Assembly (NCBI GenBank): GCA_017415105.1
Contig: JAFQJD010000034.1
Location: 1 to 64,000, forward strand
Direction: 5' to 3'
From: Clostridia bacterium
GTDB taxonomy: Bacteria > Bacillota > Clostridia > UBA1381
Length of the DNA stretch: 64,000 nt
In this document: positions 49,697 to 58,152 of the stretch, piece after piece
How positions within the stretch are numbered: position 1 is the first letter of the stretch
Layout: every line of letters begins with the position of its first letter
Translations under genes and position numbers: made by a program
The notes under the pieces: generated by a model
Seen by the model: the letters and a program-made list of their open reading frames with translations, nothing else
Told to the model about the DNA's origin: nothing
Databases searched by the model: none

Positions 49697-50956
49697 ATGT
49701 ACGATATTAAGAAAGGTTATGAACTGGCAAAAGAATATTATGCACAGTATGGCATTGACGTTGACAAAGTGATAGAAATCTGTGACAAAACTCCGATTTC
49801 TATGCACTGCTGGCAGGGTGATGACGTTAACGGCTTTGAGAAAAAAGAAGGCGGGTTAACCGGTGGTATCCAGACAACCGGTAACTATCCGGGTGCTGCA
49901 AGAAATGCAGAGGAATTGCGTGCCGATATTGAAAAGGCAATGGAATTTATCCCGGGCGAACTTAAGGTTAATGTACACGCAAACTATCAGGAGGCAGACA
50001 CATTCGTTGACCGTGACGCAATAACAGAAGAAAACTTTAAAAACTGGGCAGACTGGGCAGTTGAGAAGGGAATAGGTCTTGACTTTAACCCGACATATTT
50101 TTCACATCCGTTGAGTGAAAAAGCAACACTTTCATCTGCGGATGAGAATGTAAGAAAGTTTTGGGTAAAGCACGGTATTGCGTGCCGTAAGATAGGTGAG
50201 TATTTCTATAAGAGAACAGGTAAGGTTTGCGTTATAAACCACTGGACACCGGATGGTGACAAGGAGTTTCCGATAGATACATTGACACCGAGAACACAGC
50301 TTAAAAAGAGCTATGACGAAATCTTTGAGGCTACGAAGGATGTAGAGGGTGTTATGGACGGCATCGAATCAAAGGTGTTCGGTATTGGTGCTGAAAGCTT
50401 TACAGCAGGCTCGCACGAGTTCTGTATGGGCTACGTTATGAAAGCTAATAAGGACCATATCATTATGACTCTTGATACAGGTCATTATCATCCGACAGAG
50501 GTTGTTTCAGCGAAGCTTGGTGCTGTTTATACATTCTCTGACCATGTGCTTTTGCACGTATCACGTCCGGTTCGTTGGGACAGTGACCACGTGGTTGCAT
50601 TTGATGATGAAACAAAGGCAATTATGGAAGAGCTTGTAAGACTTGATAAGCTCGAGGATACATACATAGCAACCGACTTCTTTGATGCATCAATCAACCG
50701 TATCGCTGCATGGGCAATCGGTATGCGTAACACAAGAAAGGCTATGCTTTATGCACTGCTTCAGCCGACAGAGATGATGAAGAAGCTTGAGGCTGAGGGC
50801 GATGTATCAGGCAGGCTTGCAGTATCACAGGAGTTCAAGGCTGCACCGTTCTCGCTTGTATGGGACTACTACTGTGAAAAGACAAACAAGGGCGTTGGTC
50901 TTTCATGGCTTGATGAAGTACGCAAATACGAAAAAGAAGTTCTGTTAAACAGATAA
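49697..50956 (+). CDS. rhaA: L-rhamnose isomerase
   Basis: This 419-residue TIM-barrel isomerase (L-rhamnose to L-rhamnulose) has the family patterns ISMHCWQGDDVNGFE, GGIQTTGNYPGAARN, NVHANYQE, HWTPDG, and the metal-site LDTGHYHPTEVVSAK. It is the first step of rhamnose use, expected in organisms that degrade pectin side chains. It stands alone: no rhaB, rhaD or rhaS/R lies nearby, so the other steps are elsewhere or the enzyme serves another deoxysugar. GGAGG lies before the ATG. Confidence 0.94.
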   Translation: MYDIKKGYELAKEYYAQYGIDVDKVIEICDKTPISMHCWQGDDVNGFEKKEGGLTGGIQTTGNYPGAARNAEELRADIEKAMEFIPGELKVNVHANYQEADTFVDRDAITEENFKNWADWAVEKGIGLDFNPTYFSHPLSEKATLSSADENVRKFWVKHGIACRKIGEYFYKRTGKVCVINHWTPDGDKEFPIDTLTPRTQLKKSYDEIFEATKDVEGVMDGIESKVFGIGAESFTAGSHEFCMGYVMKANKDHIIMTLDTGHYHPTEVVSAKLGAVYTFSDHVLLHVSRPVRWDSDHVVAFDDETKAIMEELVRLDKLEDTYIATDFFDASINRIAAWAIGMRNTRKAMLYALLQPTEMMKKLEAEGDVSGRLAVSQEFKAAPFSLVWDYYCEKTNKGVGLSWLDEVRKYEKEVLLNR

Positions 50957-50963
50957 ATTAAAA

Positions 50964-50998
50964 GAGGGAGTGTACCGTATTCGGTTACACTCCCATTT
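50964..50998. terminator. Terminator between rhaA and spoVFB
   Basis: GGGAGTGTA plus CCG pair with CGG plus TACACTCCC around TATT, with one unpaired base; it can serve both convergent genes. Confidence 0.75.
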
Positions 50999-51001
50999 AT
51001 A

Positions 51002-51583
51002 TTAAACAGCCAGTATTGGCTGGAATTGTTTGTTTTCGAGTGCTGATTCTACCGTTTCATTAAGCTTTGTAAAATCGGCAATAAGTGAGTTTGGCTTATG
51101 TATACAGTCATCCTGCCCGAAGGGGATAAAGTAGCAGTGCTTACGTGCTAAAAGCCTGCCGATGTTTTCGGCGGCAGCACCAAGTCCGTCGTTGGTTGAA
51201 ACGCCTATAATAAGCGGACGTTTATTGCGGAGATGTGCCTTTGCCGCAAGTGTTACGGATGTATCGGCAACTGCATTTGAAAGCTTCGCAAGGGTGTTTC
51301 CGGTGCAGGGAAGGATAACGAGTGCATCAAGTAATTTTTTCGGACCAATCGGCTCGGTTTGATAAACCGTATGCAAAATTTTTTTGCCTGTTATTTCTTC
51401 GAGTTGTCTTTGGAAATCAGCACAAGTCCCAAACCGTGTGTCTGTTGAGTATGCAGTTTCACTCATTATCGGGATGATATCTGCTCCTGTTTCTTTGAGT
51501 GATTTTACAGCTTCAATTGCATTTTTGAATGTACAGAATGAGCCACACATTGCAAAGCCTATTGTTTTACCTTTTAAATCCAT
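51002..51583 (-). CDS. spoVFB: Dipicolinate synthase subunit B
   Basis: The 193-residue flavoprotein-like subunit starts GKTIGFAMCGSFCTFKNAIE, with LDALVILPCTGNTLAKLSNAVADTSVTLAAKAHLR and RPLIIGVSTNDGLGAAAENIG. With subunit A it makes dipicolinic acid, the calcium-bound core solute of spores. The product belongs to the mother cell late in sporulation. AAAGGAG precedes the ATG. A hairpin separates it from spoVFA upstream, which may set the A:B ratio. Confidence 0.94.
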   Translation of the reverse strand: MDLKGKTIGFAMCGSFCTFKNAIEAVKSLKETGADIIPIMSETAYSTDTRFGTCADFQRQLEEITGKKILHTVYQTEPIGPKKLLDALVILPCTGNTLAKLSNAVADTSVTLAAKAHLRNKRPLIIGVSTNDGLGAAAENIGRLLARKHCYFIPFGQDDCIHKPNSLIADFTKLNETVESALENKQFQPILAV

Positions 51584-51629
51584 TTAAATTTCACTCCTTT
51601 CAATGATATAGTTGAAGTTTGAATAAATT

Positions 51630-51667
51630 TTCAGACAGCAAAAACTCTTCACTTCTACCTGTCTGAA
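51630..51667 (-). terminator. Inter-cistronic hairpin between spoVFA and spoVFB
   Basis: TTCAGACAG (minus strand, ending 51659) pairs with CTGTCTGAA (from 51638), followed by AATTT. The U tract is weak, so partial termination or mRNA protection is more likely than a full stop. Confidence 0.5.
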
Positions 51668-51678
51668 TTCATTCAGAC

Positions 51679-52536
51679 TTATACCTCCTCTCGTAGCATA
51701 TTCACTATAGTGTCTTTGATTATAATCCCTGCTGTGACGGGTGCTACACGACCGGGAAGAGACAATGCCCAGACTACGTGAACGCCAAGCTCTTTTGCGT
51801 TTTCAAAGTCCACACCGCCCGGTTTTGAGGCAAGGTCAATAACAAGTGCGTCTTTTTTTATGTGTCGGAGTTCCGGCTCGCCTAAAATCAGGGCAGGTAC
51901 GGTGTTAAAGATTATATCAAATTCACCCAGCCTTGATTTTGCTTCGTTTACCGTAAGCGGGTAATATCCGTGTCCCTCAATCAGTGCGAGGTCAGCATAT
52001 TTTCGTGCCGATACATAGGTTTTTGCACCCAATGCATCAAGTGATCTTGCGAGTATCTTTCCGACCTTGCCATAGCCGAGAACGAGGCAACTGCTGTTAT
52101 GCAACGTAATGGGTGTTTCGGAAATTGCAATTTCAATCGCACCCTCGGCTGTCGGTACGGCGTTTTTTATTGCGAGCTCGTCGCGGAGCATATAGTCACG
52201 GTGTTTTATACCTCGTTTGCTTAAGGAATCGGAAAGTTCTGGTGTGATGCATCCGCCAAATACAAGTGAAATAGGGTTTAGCTTTTTGGTAAGCTCTGCT
52301 ACACTTAATTTTGTGTCTGAATATGGGGTGTTAATGTACACACCGTCAAATGAAACCGGGACAGGAAGTATTATAATTTCACTGTCAAGTACGGTGTTTA
52401 TATCTGTGGTGTTGTGCTCATAACTGATTTTATCTGTAAAGCCGAAAACTGTTACGTCATAGCCGTCTTTTCGTAATTCGTCTGCGAGTGTAAGCTGACG
52501 CAAGTCGCCGCCGATGACAGAAACTGTTTTAAACAT
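51679..52536 (-). CDS. spoVFA: Dipicolinate synthase subunit A
   Basis: The 285-residue dehydrogenase-like subunit has the N-terminal motif VIGGDLRQLTLADELRKDGYDV typical of DpaA. A second Rossmann site follows, CLVLGYGKVGKILARSLDALGAKTYV, then VIDLASKPGGVDFENAKELGV and LSLPGRVAPVTAG. It uses NAD(P)H and the dihydrodipicolinate precursor. The ATG at 52536 follows AAAGGAG. It is followed by spoVFB, the normal order, but lacks the asd-dapG-dapA neighbours seen in Bacillus. Confidence 0.95.
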   Translation of the reverse strand: MFKTVSVIGGDLRQLTLADELRKDGYDVTVFGFTDKISYEHNTTDINTVLDSEIIILPVPVSFDGVYINTPYSDTKLSVAELTKKLNPISLVFGGCITPELSDSLSKRGIKHRDYMLRDELAIKNAVPTAEGAIEIAISETPITLHNSSCLVLGYGKVGKILARSLDALGAKTYVSARKYADLALIEGHGYYPLTVNEAKSRLGEFDIIFNTVPALILGEPELRHIKKDALVIDLASKPGGVDFENAKELGVHVVWALSLPGRVAPVTAGIIIKDTIVNMLREEV

Positions 52537-52705
52537 AATATACAACTCCTTTCGCATAAAAGTGCGTGATGACTTTTATAAGGTATATTATGCGGTTTGT
52601 CACAGTTTTGACACGTAAATGAAACGCATATTTAAACATAAATATATTGAAATTAAAACGGGTTAATGGTATAATATTTAAAATTAAAAATAGCGGAGGT
52701 AAATC

Positions 52706-53464
52706 ATGGCACTTGTTGATTTGAAATTTTACAGTGAAGCACTCGGGATGCAAACTGAGGTGTATGTCGTAATACCGCAAAAAAGCAGTATCGGTGAGAT
52801 TGGTATAGACAATAATGCAAAGTCGGAGAAATATAAAACACTTTATCTTTTGCATGGATTAAGTGACGATCATACAATATGGCTTCGCCGTACATCAATT
52901 GAGCGTTATGCTGCGGATTACGGTATTTGTGTTGTTATGCCGTGTGGTGACAGGAGCTTCTATACTGATATGAAATACGGGGCAAAGTATTATACGTATA
53001 TTGCCAAGGAATTGCCCTGCATAATCCGTGAGTTTTTTAATGTTTCGGAGAAGAGGGAAGACACGTATATTGCAGGTCTTTCGATGGGTGGTTACGGTGC
53101 GTTGAAAATCGCATTGCGTGAAAGCGATAAATTCTGTGCGGCGGCAGGCTTGTCATCGGTTGCGGATATTTACCGTGAGGATTTCAGGAAAACACTTGTG
53201 CCTGTATTCGGTGATAATATTGAGATACCGCGTGAGGATGATTTATTTGCACTGGTTGATATGAAAAATGAAATTGCAGATAAACCGCGTCTGTTTATGG
53301 CAGTAGGAACAGAGGATTTTATGTATGAGGATAATCTGCGGCTCAAATCAAAGATTGAAAGTCTTGATTATGACTACACATATATAGAGGATAAGGGTGA
53401 ACATTCGTGGGGTTTCTGGGACGATAAGATTCAGGGTGCCCTGGAGTGGATGTTTGAAAAATAA
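52706..53464 (+). CDS. Putative acetyl/feruloyl-type esterase (alpha/beta hydrolase, esterase D family)
   Basis: The 252-residue alpha/beta hydrolase is cytoplasmic, with no signal peptide. It has LYLLHGLSDDHTIWLRRTSIERYA, the nucleophile motif YIAGLSMGGYGALK near residue 128, and catalytic histidine in DKGEHSWGFWD. It belongs to the CE1/tributyrin-esterase-like group that removes acetyl or other acyl groups from small or sugar substrates. It lies 35 bases before the LacI regulator, probably in the same transcript, and beside the sugar operon at 54.5-58 kb, so an acylated sugar substrate is likely. GGAGG precedes the ATG. Confidence 0.85.
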   Translation: MALVDLKFYSEALGMQTEVYVVIPQKSSIGEIGIDNNAKSEKYKTLYLLHGLSDDHTIWLRRTSIERYAADYGICVVMPCGDRSFYTDMKYGAKYYTYIAKELPCIIREFFNVSEKREDTYIAGLSMGGYGALKIALRESDKFCAAAGLSSVADIYREDFRKTLVPVFGDNIEIPREDDLFALVDMKNEIADKPRLFMAVGTEDFMYEDNLRLKSKIESLDYDYTYIEDKGEHSWGFWDDKIQGALEWMFEK

Positions 53465-53499
53465 AAATTATAGTATACAGAAGAAGGGGGAGGGACGGA

Positions 53500-54498
53500 A
53501 TGAAAAAATTAACAGTAAAAGAAATTGCGAAAATGGCAGGCGTTTCTGTTACTGCTGTGTCGTTTGTTCTAAACAACAAACCCGGCGTAAGTGACGAAAC
53601 ACGTGCAAAAGTTCAGCAGATTATTGACGAAACGGGGTTCAAACCAAACCTTAACTCGAAAAAACTGTTGTTTAATAAAAGCTTTAATATAACGCTTATG
53701 GTAAACTCTTTTTCATCACCGTTTGACGATTTGTTTTATTTTGAAATCACCCGTGGTATTCTGAACCGTAGCCGGAAATATAATTATAATATAACAATAG
53801 CCAAGCTTTCGTCGTCCAAACCACAATTGCCGGATACTGTATATTCAGGCGATACTGACGGCATAATCTTTATGCAGGATATCAGTGAAAAGCTTGTTGA
53901 TAAGGCGGTTGCGAGCAAAATACCGTCAGTTATAGTTGACTCCCACTCAATAAGCAAGAAAATTCCTTCAATAGCACCTGATTACCGTAAAGCAACCTAT
54001 GATGCAACAAAGCATCTTATAAAATGTGGACATACGGACGTTGCGATGATTGCATCCGATACAGTTCTTGACTTTTACAAACAGTCACTTTTAGGCTTTT
54101 GCGATGCAATGAACGAAGCTGATCTTACTGCAAACCCTGAATCCTGCGGAATATGTGCACGTGATGAGGAGTCGGCGTATGATGCCTGTAAGAAGCTTTT
54201 GTCTGGTGATACAACCCCATCTGCCGTTGTATGTACGGTAGACAGTTTTGCAATAGGTGCGATGCGTTGTGCCAAGGATATGGGATTTTCTGTACCAAAT
54301 GATATCTCGTTTATCGGTATAGATGATATTTTGCTTTCACGATACATTGAACCCAAGCTTACCACTATGGGTATTGACAAGGTTGAAATGGGAAAAATGG
54401 CAATGGATATGCTCTTTAAACAGATAGAGGGGGAAACTGCTCAAAGCGTGTTATTGCCAATGGAGCTGATAGAAAGAGATTCGGTAAAGAAAATATAA
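53500..54498 (+). CDS. LacI family transcriptional regulator
   Basis: The 332-residue repressor has the HTH and hinge KLTVKEIAKMAGVSVTAVSFVLNNKPGVS...TRAKVQQII at the N-terminus. A periplasmic-binding-protein-like effector domain follows (DGIIFM, PSVIVDSH, FIGIDDILLSRYIEPKLTT). It faces the sugar operon at 54560-57990. Two LacI-type palindromes (58012-58027 and 58044-58059) sit in that operon's promoter, making this gene the obvious candidate regulator. The effector is unknown. GGAGGGACGG lies before the ATG. Confidence 0.93.
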   Translation: MKKLTVKEIAKMAGVSVTAVSFVLNNKPGVSDETRAKVQQIIDETGFKPNLNSKKLLFNKSFNITLMVNSFSSPFDDLFYFEITRGILNRSRKYNYNITIAKLSSSKPQLPDTVYSGDTDGIIFMQDISEKLVDKAVASKIPSVIVDSHSISKKIPSIAPDYRKATYDATKHLIKCGHTDVAMIASDTVLDFYKQSLLGFCDAMNEADLTANPESCGICARDEESAYDACKKLLSGDTTPSAVVCTVDSFAIGAMRCAKDMGFSVPNDISFIGIDDILLSRYIEPKLTTMGIDKVEMGKMAMDMLFKQIEGETAQSVLLPMELIERDSVKKI

Positions 54499-54504
54499 TA
54501 ATCT

Positions 54505-54535
54505 AAAACACCGCAAAAATGTGGCGGTGTTTTTA
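54505..54535. terminator. Terminator between lacI and the convergent sugar operon
   Basis: AAAACACCGC (54505-54514) pairs with GCGGTGTTTT (54524-54533); symmetrical A and T tracts allow bidirectional use. Confidence 0.85.
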
Positions 54536-54559
54536 GGATTTATTATGTATGTAGATGGG

Positions 54560-55591
54560 TTATATACCCATAAGAAGCTCCATTACGTACATTTCAAGCT
54601 TTTCGTAGTCTCTTTCTTCTACGCACTTCTTCTGGAAGTCATAGTCGAAACGTACTGCCTTTTCTTCCAAAGCCTTAGCAATCTTAAGACTGTTTATAAG
54701 GTGCTGATAGCTTCCTTCCTGCTTCTCGGTTCTCATAACCTTTACGTCAAGACCGATATACTCACCGTTCTTGCCGTAGCCTGTTTCCATAAGAACCTTC
54801 ATCTGATTGAATGCTGCACGAAGGTTTTCTACACCAAAGCTCTTGTCCTGGTCGTACTTGATACCGTTCTGGTCATTTAAGTGAACACCCCAGAGCTTGC
54901 CCATAGCTGTAGCAAAGCCTATCTCACTTGCAGGGTCAAGTCCTGCAAGCATAGCGTGTGCTGATTCAAGCAAACCGCCTACACGTGACGGGTCCTTTGT
55001 TGTAGCTGAAACTGCCATACAGTGTCCCATTGTCGGGCAAACACTTCTGTCTATCGGCTCGTTCGGCTTTGTTTCGATAAGAATTTTGATGTTCTTGTCA
55101 TAGTCAAGCATCTTGTTGATTGCATCAATAAGACGGTTTGTTGCCTCAACCGGGCTCTTGCTCTCATAACAGAGAGTACCTTCACGGGCGAGCCAGAGAA
55201 CTATTTTGTCACAGCCAAAAACATTAGCTATATCTATTGAACGGTATGCTCTCCACATTGCATACTCTCTGTCCTCAGCACTGTTTGAACAGAAACCACC
55301 GTCTGTTGTATGGGGGTCAAACCATAGTCTGGGAGCAACGAACTCTGCTGCAAGCTCATACTTGTCAAGAAGAGCCTTTATCTTCTTTGCTTCCTCAATT
55401 ATTTCTGCCTCTGTGTAGTTGTTGATATTGGGAACTGCGTCATCATCATGGAACTGGATGGCGTCAAAACCGATATCCTTAAACATCTTAATCTTTTCCT
55501 CAAACGGAATTGTCTCACGAACTGCGGGACCGTAAGCGTCTGCACCCTCGTGTACGTCCCATGGTCCTACTGAATACTTAAATCTGCTCAT
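54560..55591 (-). CDS. Xylose isomerase-like TIM-barrel sugar isomerase
   Basis: The 343-residue protein aligns by motif with class I xylose isomerases: FHDDD near residue 48 (catalytic His/Asp), EFVAPRLWFDPHTTDGGF, the metal ligands in IETKPNEP and LLESAHAMLAGLD, HLNDQNGIKYDQDKSFG, and GLDVKVMR. All main metal and acid/base residues of Streptomyces-type XylA appear retained. It is ~40-50 residues shorter than typical XylA, mainly at the C-terminal arm. It is the last gene of a LacI-linked operon, and no xylulokinase accompanies it, so the sugar may not be xylose. Confidence 0.85.
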   Translation of the reverse strand: MSRFKYSVGPWDVHEGADAYGPAVRETIPFEEKIKMFKDIGFDAIQFHDDDAVPNINNYTEAEIIEEAKKIKALLDKYELAAEFVAPRLWFDPHTTDGGFCSNSAEDREYAMWRAYRSIDIANVFGCDKIVLWLAREGTLCYESKSPVEATNRLIDAINKMLDYDKNIKILIETKPNEPIDRSVCPTMGHCMAVSATTKDPSRVGGLLESAHAMLAGLDPASEIGFATAMGKLWGVHLNDQNGIKYDQDKSFGVENLRAAFNQMKVLMETGYGKNGEYIGLDVKVMRTEKQEGSYQHLINSLKIAKALEEKAVRFDYDFQKKCVEERDYEKLEMYVMELLMGI

Positions 55592-55611
55592 TTTTATTTA
55601 CCTCCAATTTT

Positions 55612-56754
55612 TTATAAACTAATCCATTTTTTCTCACGGCTACTCTCTATTACTGCCTCTGTGAGTTTTACTATATATGCTGCCTCCTCAAGTGTTGAGA
55701 ATACAGGCTCACCCTTGCATCCGTCTTCTATGTATTTATAGAAAGCATATATGTTACCCTTAAAAGCATCGTTCCAGCCCTCAGGATGTCCCATTGCAAG
55801 AGCAGTGTAAGGTCTTGCTCCGGAAGATATAGAGTTGGGGTCGCGTATAATAAGACGATTATCCCCGTCACGGATGCCCATCCATAATCTGTCATTTTCC
55901 TCTTGATTCCACTTAAGTGTTGCCTCTGAACCGTTGATTTCAAAATTGAAATAGCAACCGTGACCTGCTGCAACCTCAGATACGTGATAAACTCCTGTTG
56001 CACCCTTATCGGTGTGAAAGAGTACTGCACCGTATTCCTCGTTCTTTACCTCGACCTCGTCATACTCTGTCGGAACATTACTCGTGAATGTTTCTGTCTG
56101 CTGTTTCGGTTTCTTTCGTACGGGGATTACCGTTTTTACATCTGCCATAACCTCGGTGATTGTATGCCCTGTAACGTGTTGGATTGCATCCATCCAGTGT
56201 GAACCGATATCGGCGATAGCACAAGAATTGCCTGCAACCTCCGGCTCAAGTCTCCAACTGTAATCAGTGTCATAAAGCAACCAGTCCTGCTGATAAGAGC
56301 CTGTTATAACTCTTACATCACCGATTGCACCGTCAGTAATACGGTTTTTTGTTTCCTGAACCATCGGATTTAATCTGTAGTTAAAGTTAACAGCGGCAAC
56401 ACTGTCAGGATATTTTTTCTTTAATTCTACAAGCTCTGCTGCCTCTTCGTAGTTCATACATAAAGGCTTTTCAGAAAGAAGATGCTTACCTGACTCGATA
56501 ATCTTCTTATTTATAGAAAGATGCAGGAAATTGGGGGTACAGTTATGTACCGCATCAATTTCAGGGTCGTTTAAAAGCTCTTCAACGCTTGAATAGCATT
56601 TCTGTACACCGTAATAATCAGCCTTCTTTTTTGCAAGTTCAGCATTTACGTCTGCCACAGCGTAAAGCTCACAACATCCGATTCGGCGAACGGCCTCAAT
56701 ATGGCTTTCACCTATGTAGCCCATGCCTATAATACCAACTTTAATTTTCTTCAT
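55612..56754 (-). CDS. Gfo/Idh/MocA family oxidoreductase
   Basis: The 380-residue NAD(P)-dependent sugar or inositol dehydrogenase has the Rossmann start VGIIGMGYIGESHIEAVRR, EIDAVHNCTPNFLHLSI, the family EKP motif HLLSEKPLCMNYEEA, and the active-site DIGSHWMDAIQHVTG with the conserved D-x3-H. It probably oxidises or reduces a hydroxyl of the substrate shared with the flanking aminotransferase and isomerase. AGGAGA precedes the ATG; the gap to the upstream gene is 21 bases. Confidence 0.92.
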   Translation of the reverse strand: MKKIKVGIIGMGYIGESHIEAVRRIGCCELYAVADVNAELAKKKADYYGVQKCYSSVEELLNDPEIDAVHNCTPNFLHLSINKKIIESGKHLLSEKPLCMNYEEAAELVELKKKYPDSVAAVNFNYRLNPMVQETKNRITDGAIGDVRVITGSYQQDWLLYDTDYSWRLEPEVAGNSCAIADIGSHWMDAIQHVTGHTITEVMADVKTVIPVRKKPKQQTETFTSNVPTEYDEVEVKNEEYGAVLFHTDKGATGVYHVSEVAAGHGCYFNFEINGSEATLKWNQEENDRLWMGIRDGDNRLIIRDPNSISSGARPYTALAMGHPEGWNDAFKGNIYAFYKYIEDGCKGEPVFSTLEEAAYIVKLTEAVIESSREKKWISL

Positions 56755-56775
56755 GTTGATTTCTCCTATAGGCGA

Positions 56776-57990
56776 TTAAAGACCGAGGATGATTTCTCTG
56801 ATATTATCGGCTACTGCCTTGATTTCCTCGGGAGTGGAGAGAATATTGATGCCGTAACCTGAACCAAGTCCCTTATCAACTACACCTACACTTATATTAA
56901 CAGCACGCTCCAATATGTCGTCGGTCTGCGGAAGCATATGCTTTTCATAAACTCTGTCGTTTACATTCATAGTTTTTGCAGGGAGAAGTTTGCCCAGAAC
57001 CTGCTCCATATTGTTATATACGTGCCATCCTGAATATGCAATCGGCCTGCCTCCTGTCTTTTCACAGAACTTTTCAGCAAGCTGTTTTGTGTCAAAAAGA
57101 AGTGTAAGCAATGTCGCACACTCACCCTCGTCATTGATTGTTCTGAATGAGATGTGGGGGAGGTCAGAAAGCATACCCTTGAGCATTGCTTTATTTTTAC
57201 GCAATGTAGTAAGGATATCGTCAAGCTTTCTTGTCTGTGCGAGTGCAACAGCACCTGTAAGCTCGTTCATTCTCATATTCATACCGATAATACTTCTGTT
57301 GCCTATTTCAACACCCGTACGGTTGGGCTTATGACCCTGGTCGTGATAACCAAAAGCTCTCTCATAGAAATTTTCGTTGTTTGTTATTACTGCACCTCCG
57401 TCACCGGTAGAAATGGTTTTAAAAATATTTAATGAGAATGCACCGATATCGCCATGAGTACCGCAACGCTTGCCCTGATAACTTGCACCGACTGCCTGAC
57501 AACAGTCCTCGATTACATATAAGTTGTGCTTCTTTGCGATTTCCATAATCTTGTTAAGCTTACACGGGTTGCCCAACATATGTACCGGCATAATTGCCTT
57601 TGTTTTGGGCGTTATAAGCTCTTCTATCATTGTTACGTCAATTGTAAGCGATTCATCAATTTCTGCCAATACAGGTATCGCACCTGAAAGCATAATAGTG
57701 GATATAGATGCTATAAATGTGTAACCCGGAACAATAACCTCATCACCTGCACCAATGCCTAATGCAGCAAGTGATGCTAAGAGTGAGCAAGTACCGCTCG
57801 TTGTTGCAACTGCATATTTTGCACCCATTGTTTCTTTGAGGGCATCCTCAAAATCTACAACCTTGTGAGTGTAGCCTTCGGTGTCTGCTGCACCGTAACG
57901 GAACAAATAACGTCCTTCCAATACTTCTAATACTTCTTTTTTCTCTTCTTCGCCGAATACAAAAGAACCCGGTCCTCCTGATCTTGCCAT
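56776..57990 (-). CDS. DegT/DnrJ/EryC1/StrS aminotransferase
   Basis: The 404-residue PLP sugar aminotransferase has TTSGTCSLLASLAALGIGAGDEVIVPGYTF, the cofactor aspartate in LYVIEDCCQAVGA, and the lysine segment FSLNIFKTISTGDGGAV, with K in the Schiff-base position. GMNMRMNELTGAVALAQ is typical of the family. It converts keto-sugars to amino-sugars, or the reverse in catabolic contexts. It is the first gene of an operon with a Gfo/Idh/MocA dehydrogenase and an isomerase, under a promoter with two LacI-type operators. AGGAGG lies before the ATG. Confidence 0.92.
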   Translation of the reverse strand: MARSGGPGSFVFGEEEKKEVLEVLEGRYLFRYGAADTEGYTHKVVDFEDALKETMGAKYAVATTSGTCSLLASLAALGIGAGDEVIVPGYTFIASISTIMLSGAIPVLAEIDESLTIDVTMIEELITPKTKAIMPVHMLGNPCKLNKIMEIAKKHNLYVIEDCCQAVGASYQGKRCGTHGDIGAFSLNIFKTISTGDGGAVITNNENFYERAFGYHDQGHKPNRTGVEIGNRSIIGMNMRMNELTGAVALAQTRKLDDILTTLRKNKAMLKGMLSDLPHISFRTINDEGECATLLTLLFDTKQLAEKFCEKTGGRPIAYSGWHVYNNMEQVLGKLLPAKTMNVNDRVYEKHMLPQTDDILERAVNISVGVVDKGLGSGYGINILSTPEEIKAVADNIREIILGL

Positions 57991-58011
57991 AACAAGTTCC
58001 TCCTTTTAAAA

Positions 58012-58027
58012 ACTAAAACGTTTTAGT
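58012..58027. promoter_or_regulatory. LacI-type operator O1
   Basis: Perfect palindrome ACTAAAACGTTTTAGT with the central CG step typical of LacI-family operators. It lies just downstream of the -10 box of the DegT operon, in the transcribed leader. Confidence 0.82.
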
Positions 58028-58038
58028 ACGTTAATAAA

Positions 58039-58067
58039 ATTATACTAAACCGTTTTAGTGAAGTCAA
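58039..58067 (-). promoter_or_regulatory. Sigma-A promoter of the DegT-Gfo-isomerase operon
   Basis: On the minus strand, TTGACT (58062-58067), a 17-base spacer and TATAAT (58039-58044). Operator O2 fills the spacer. Confidence 0.88.
58044..58059. promoter_or_regulatory. LacI-type operator O2
   Basis: ACTAAACCGTTTTAGT, one base pair off perfect symmetry, lies between -35 and -10. It is 32 bp centre-to-centre from O1, about three helical turns, so two dimers would sit on the same DNA face. Confidence 0.82.
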
Positions 58068-58110
58068 GAAGATTTTTTAAAAAATTGTATTTACTCTGAA
58101 ATGCACAAAA

Positions 58111-58145
58111 AATACCAAACAATTTTATGCAAATTGTTTGGTATT
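58111..58145. terminator. Terminator downstream of prfB
   Basis: AATACCAAACAATTT (58111-58125) pairs perfectly with AAATTGTTTGGTATT (58131-58145); the minus-strand side is followed by T residues. Confidence 0.82.
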
Positions 58146-58152
58146 AAAAATC

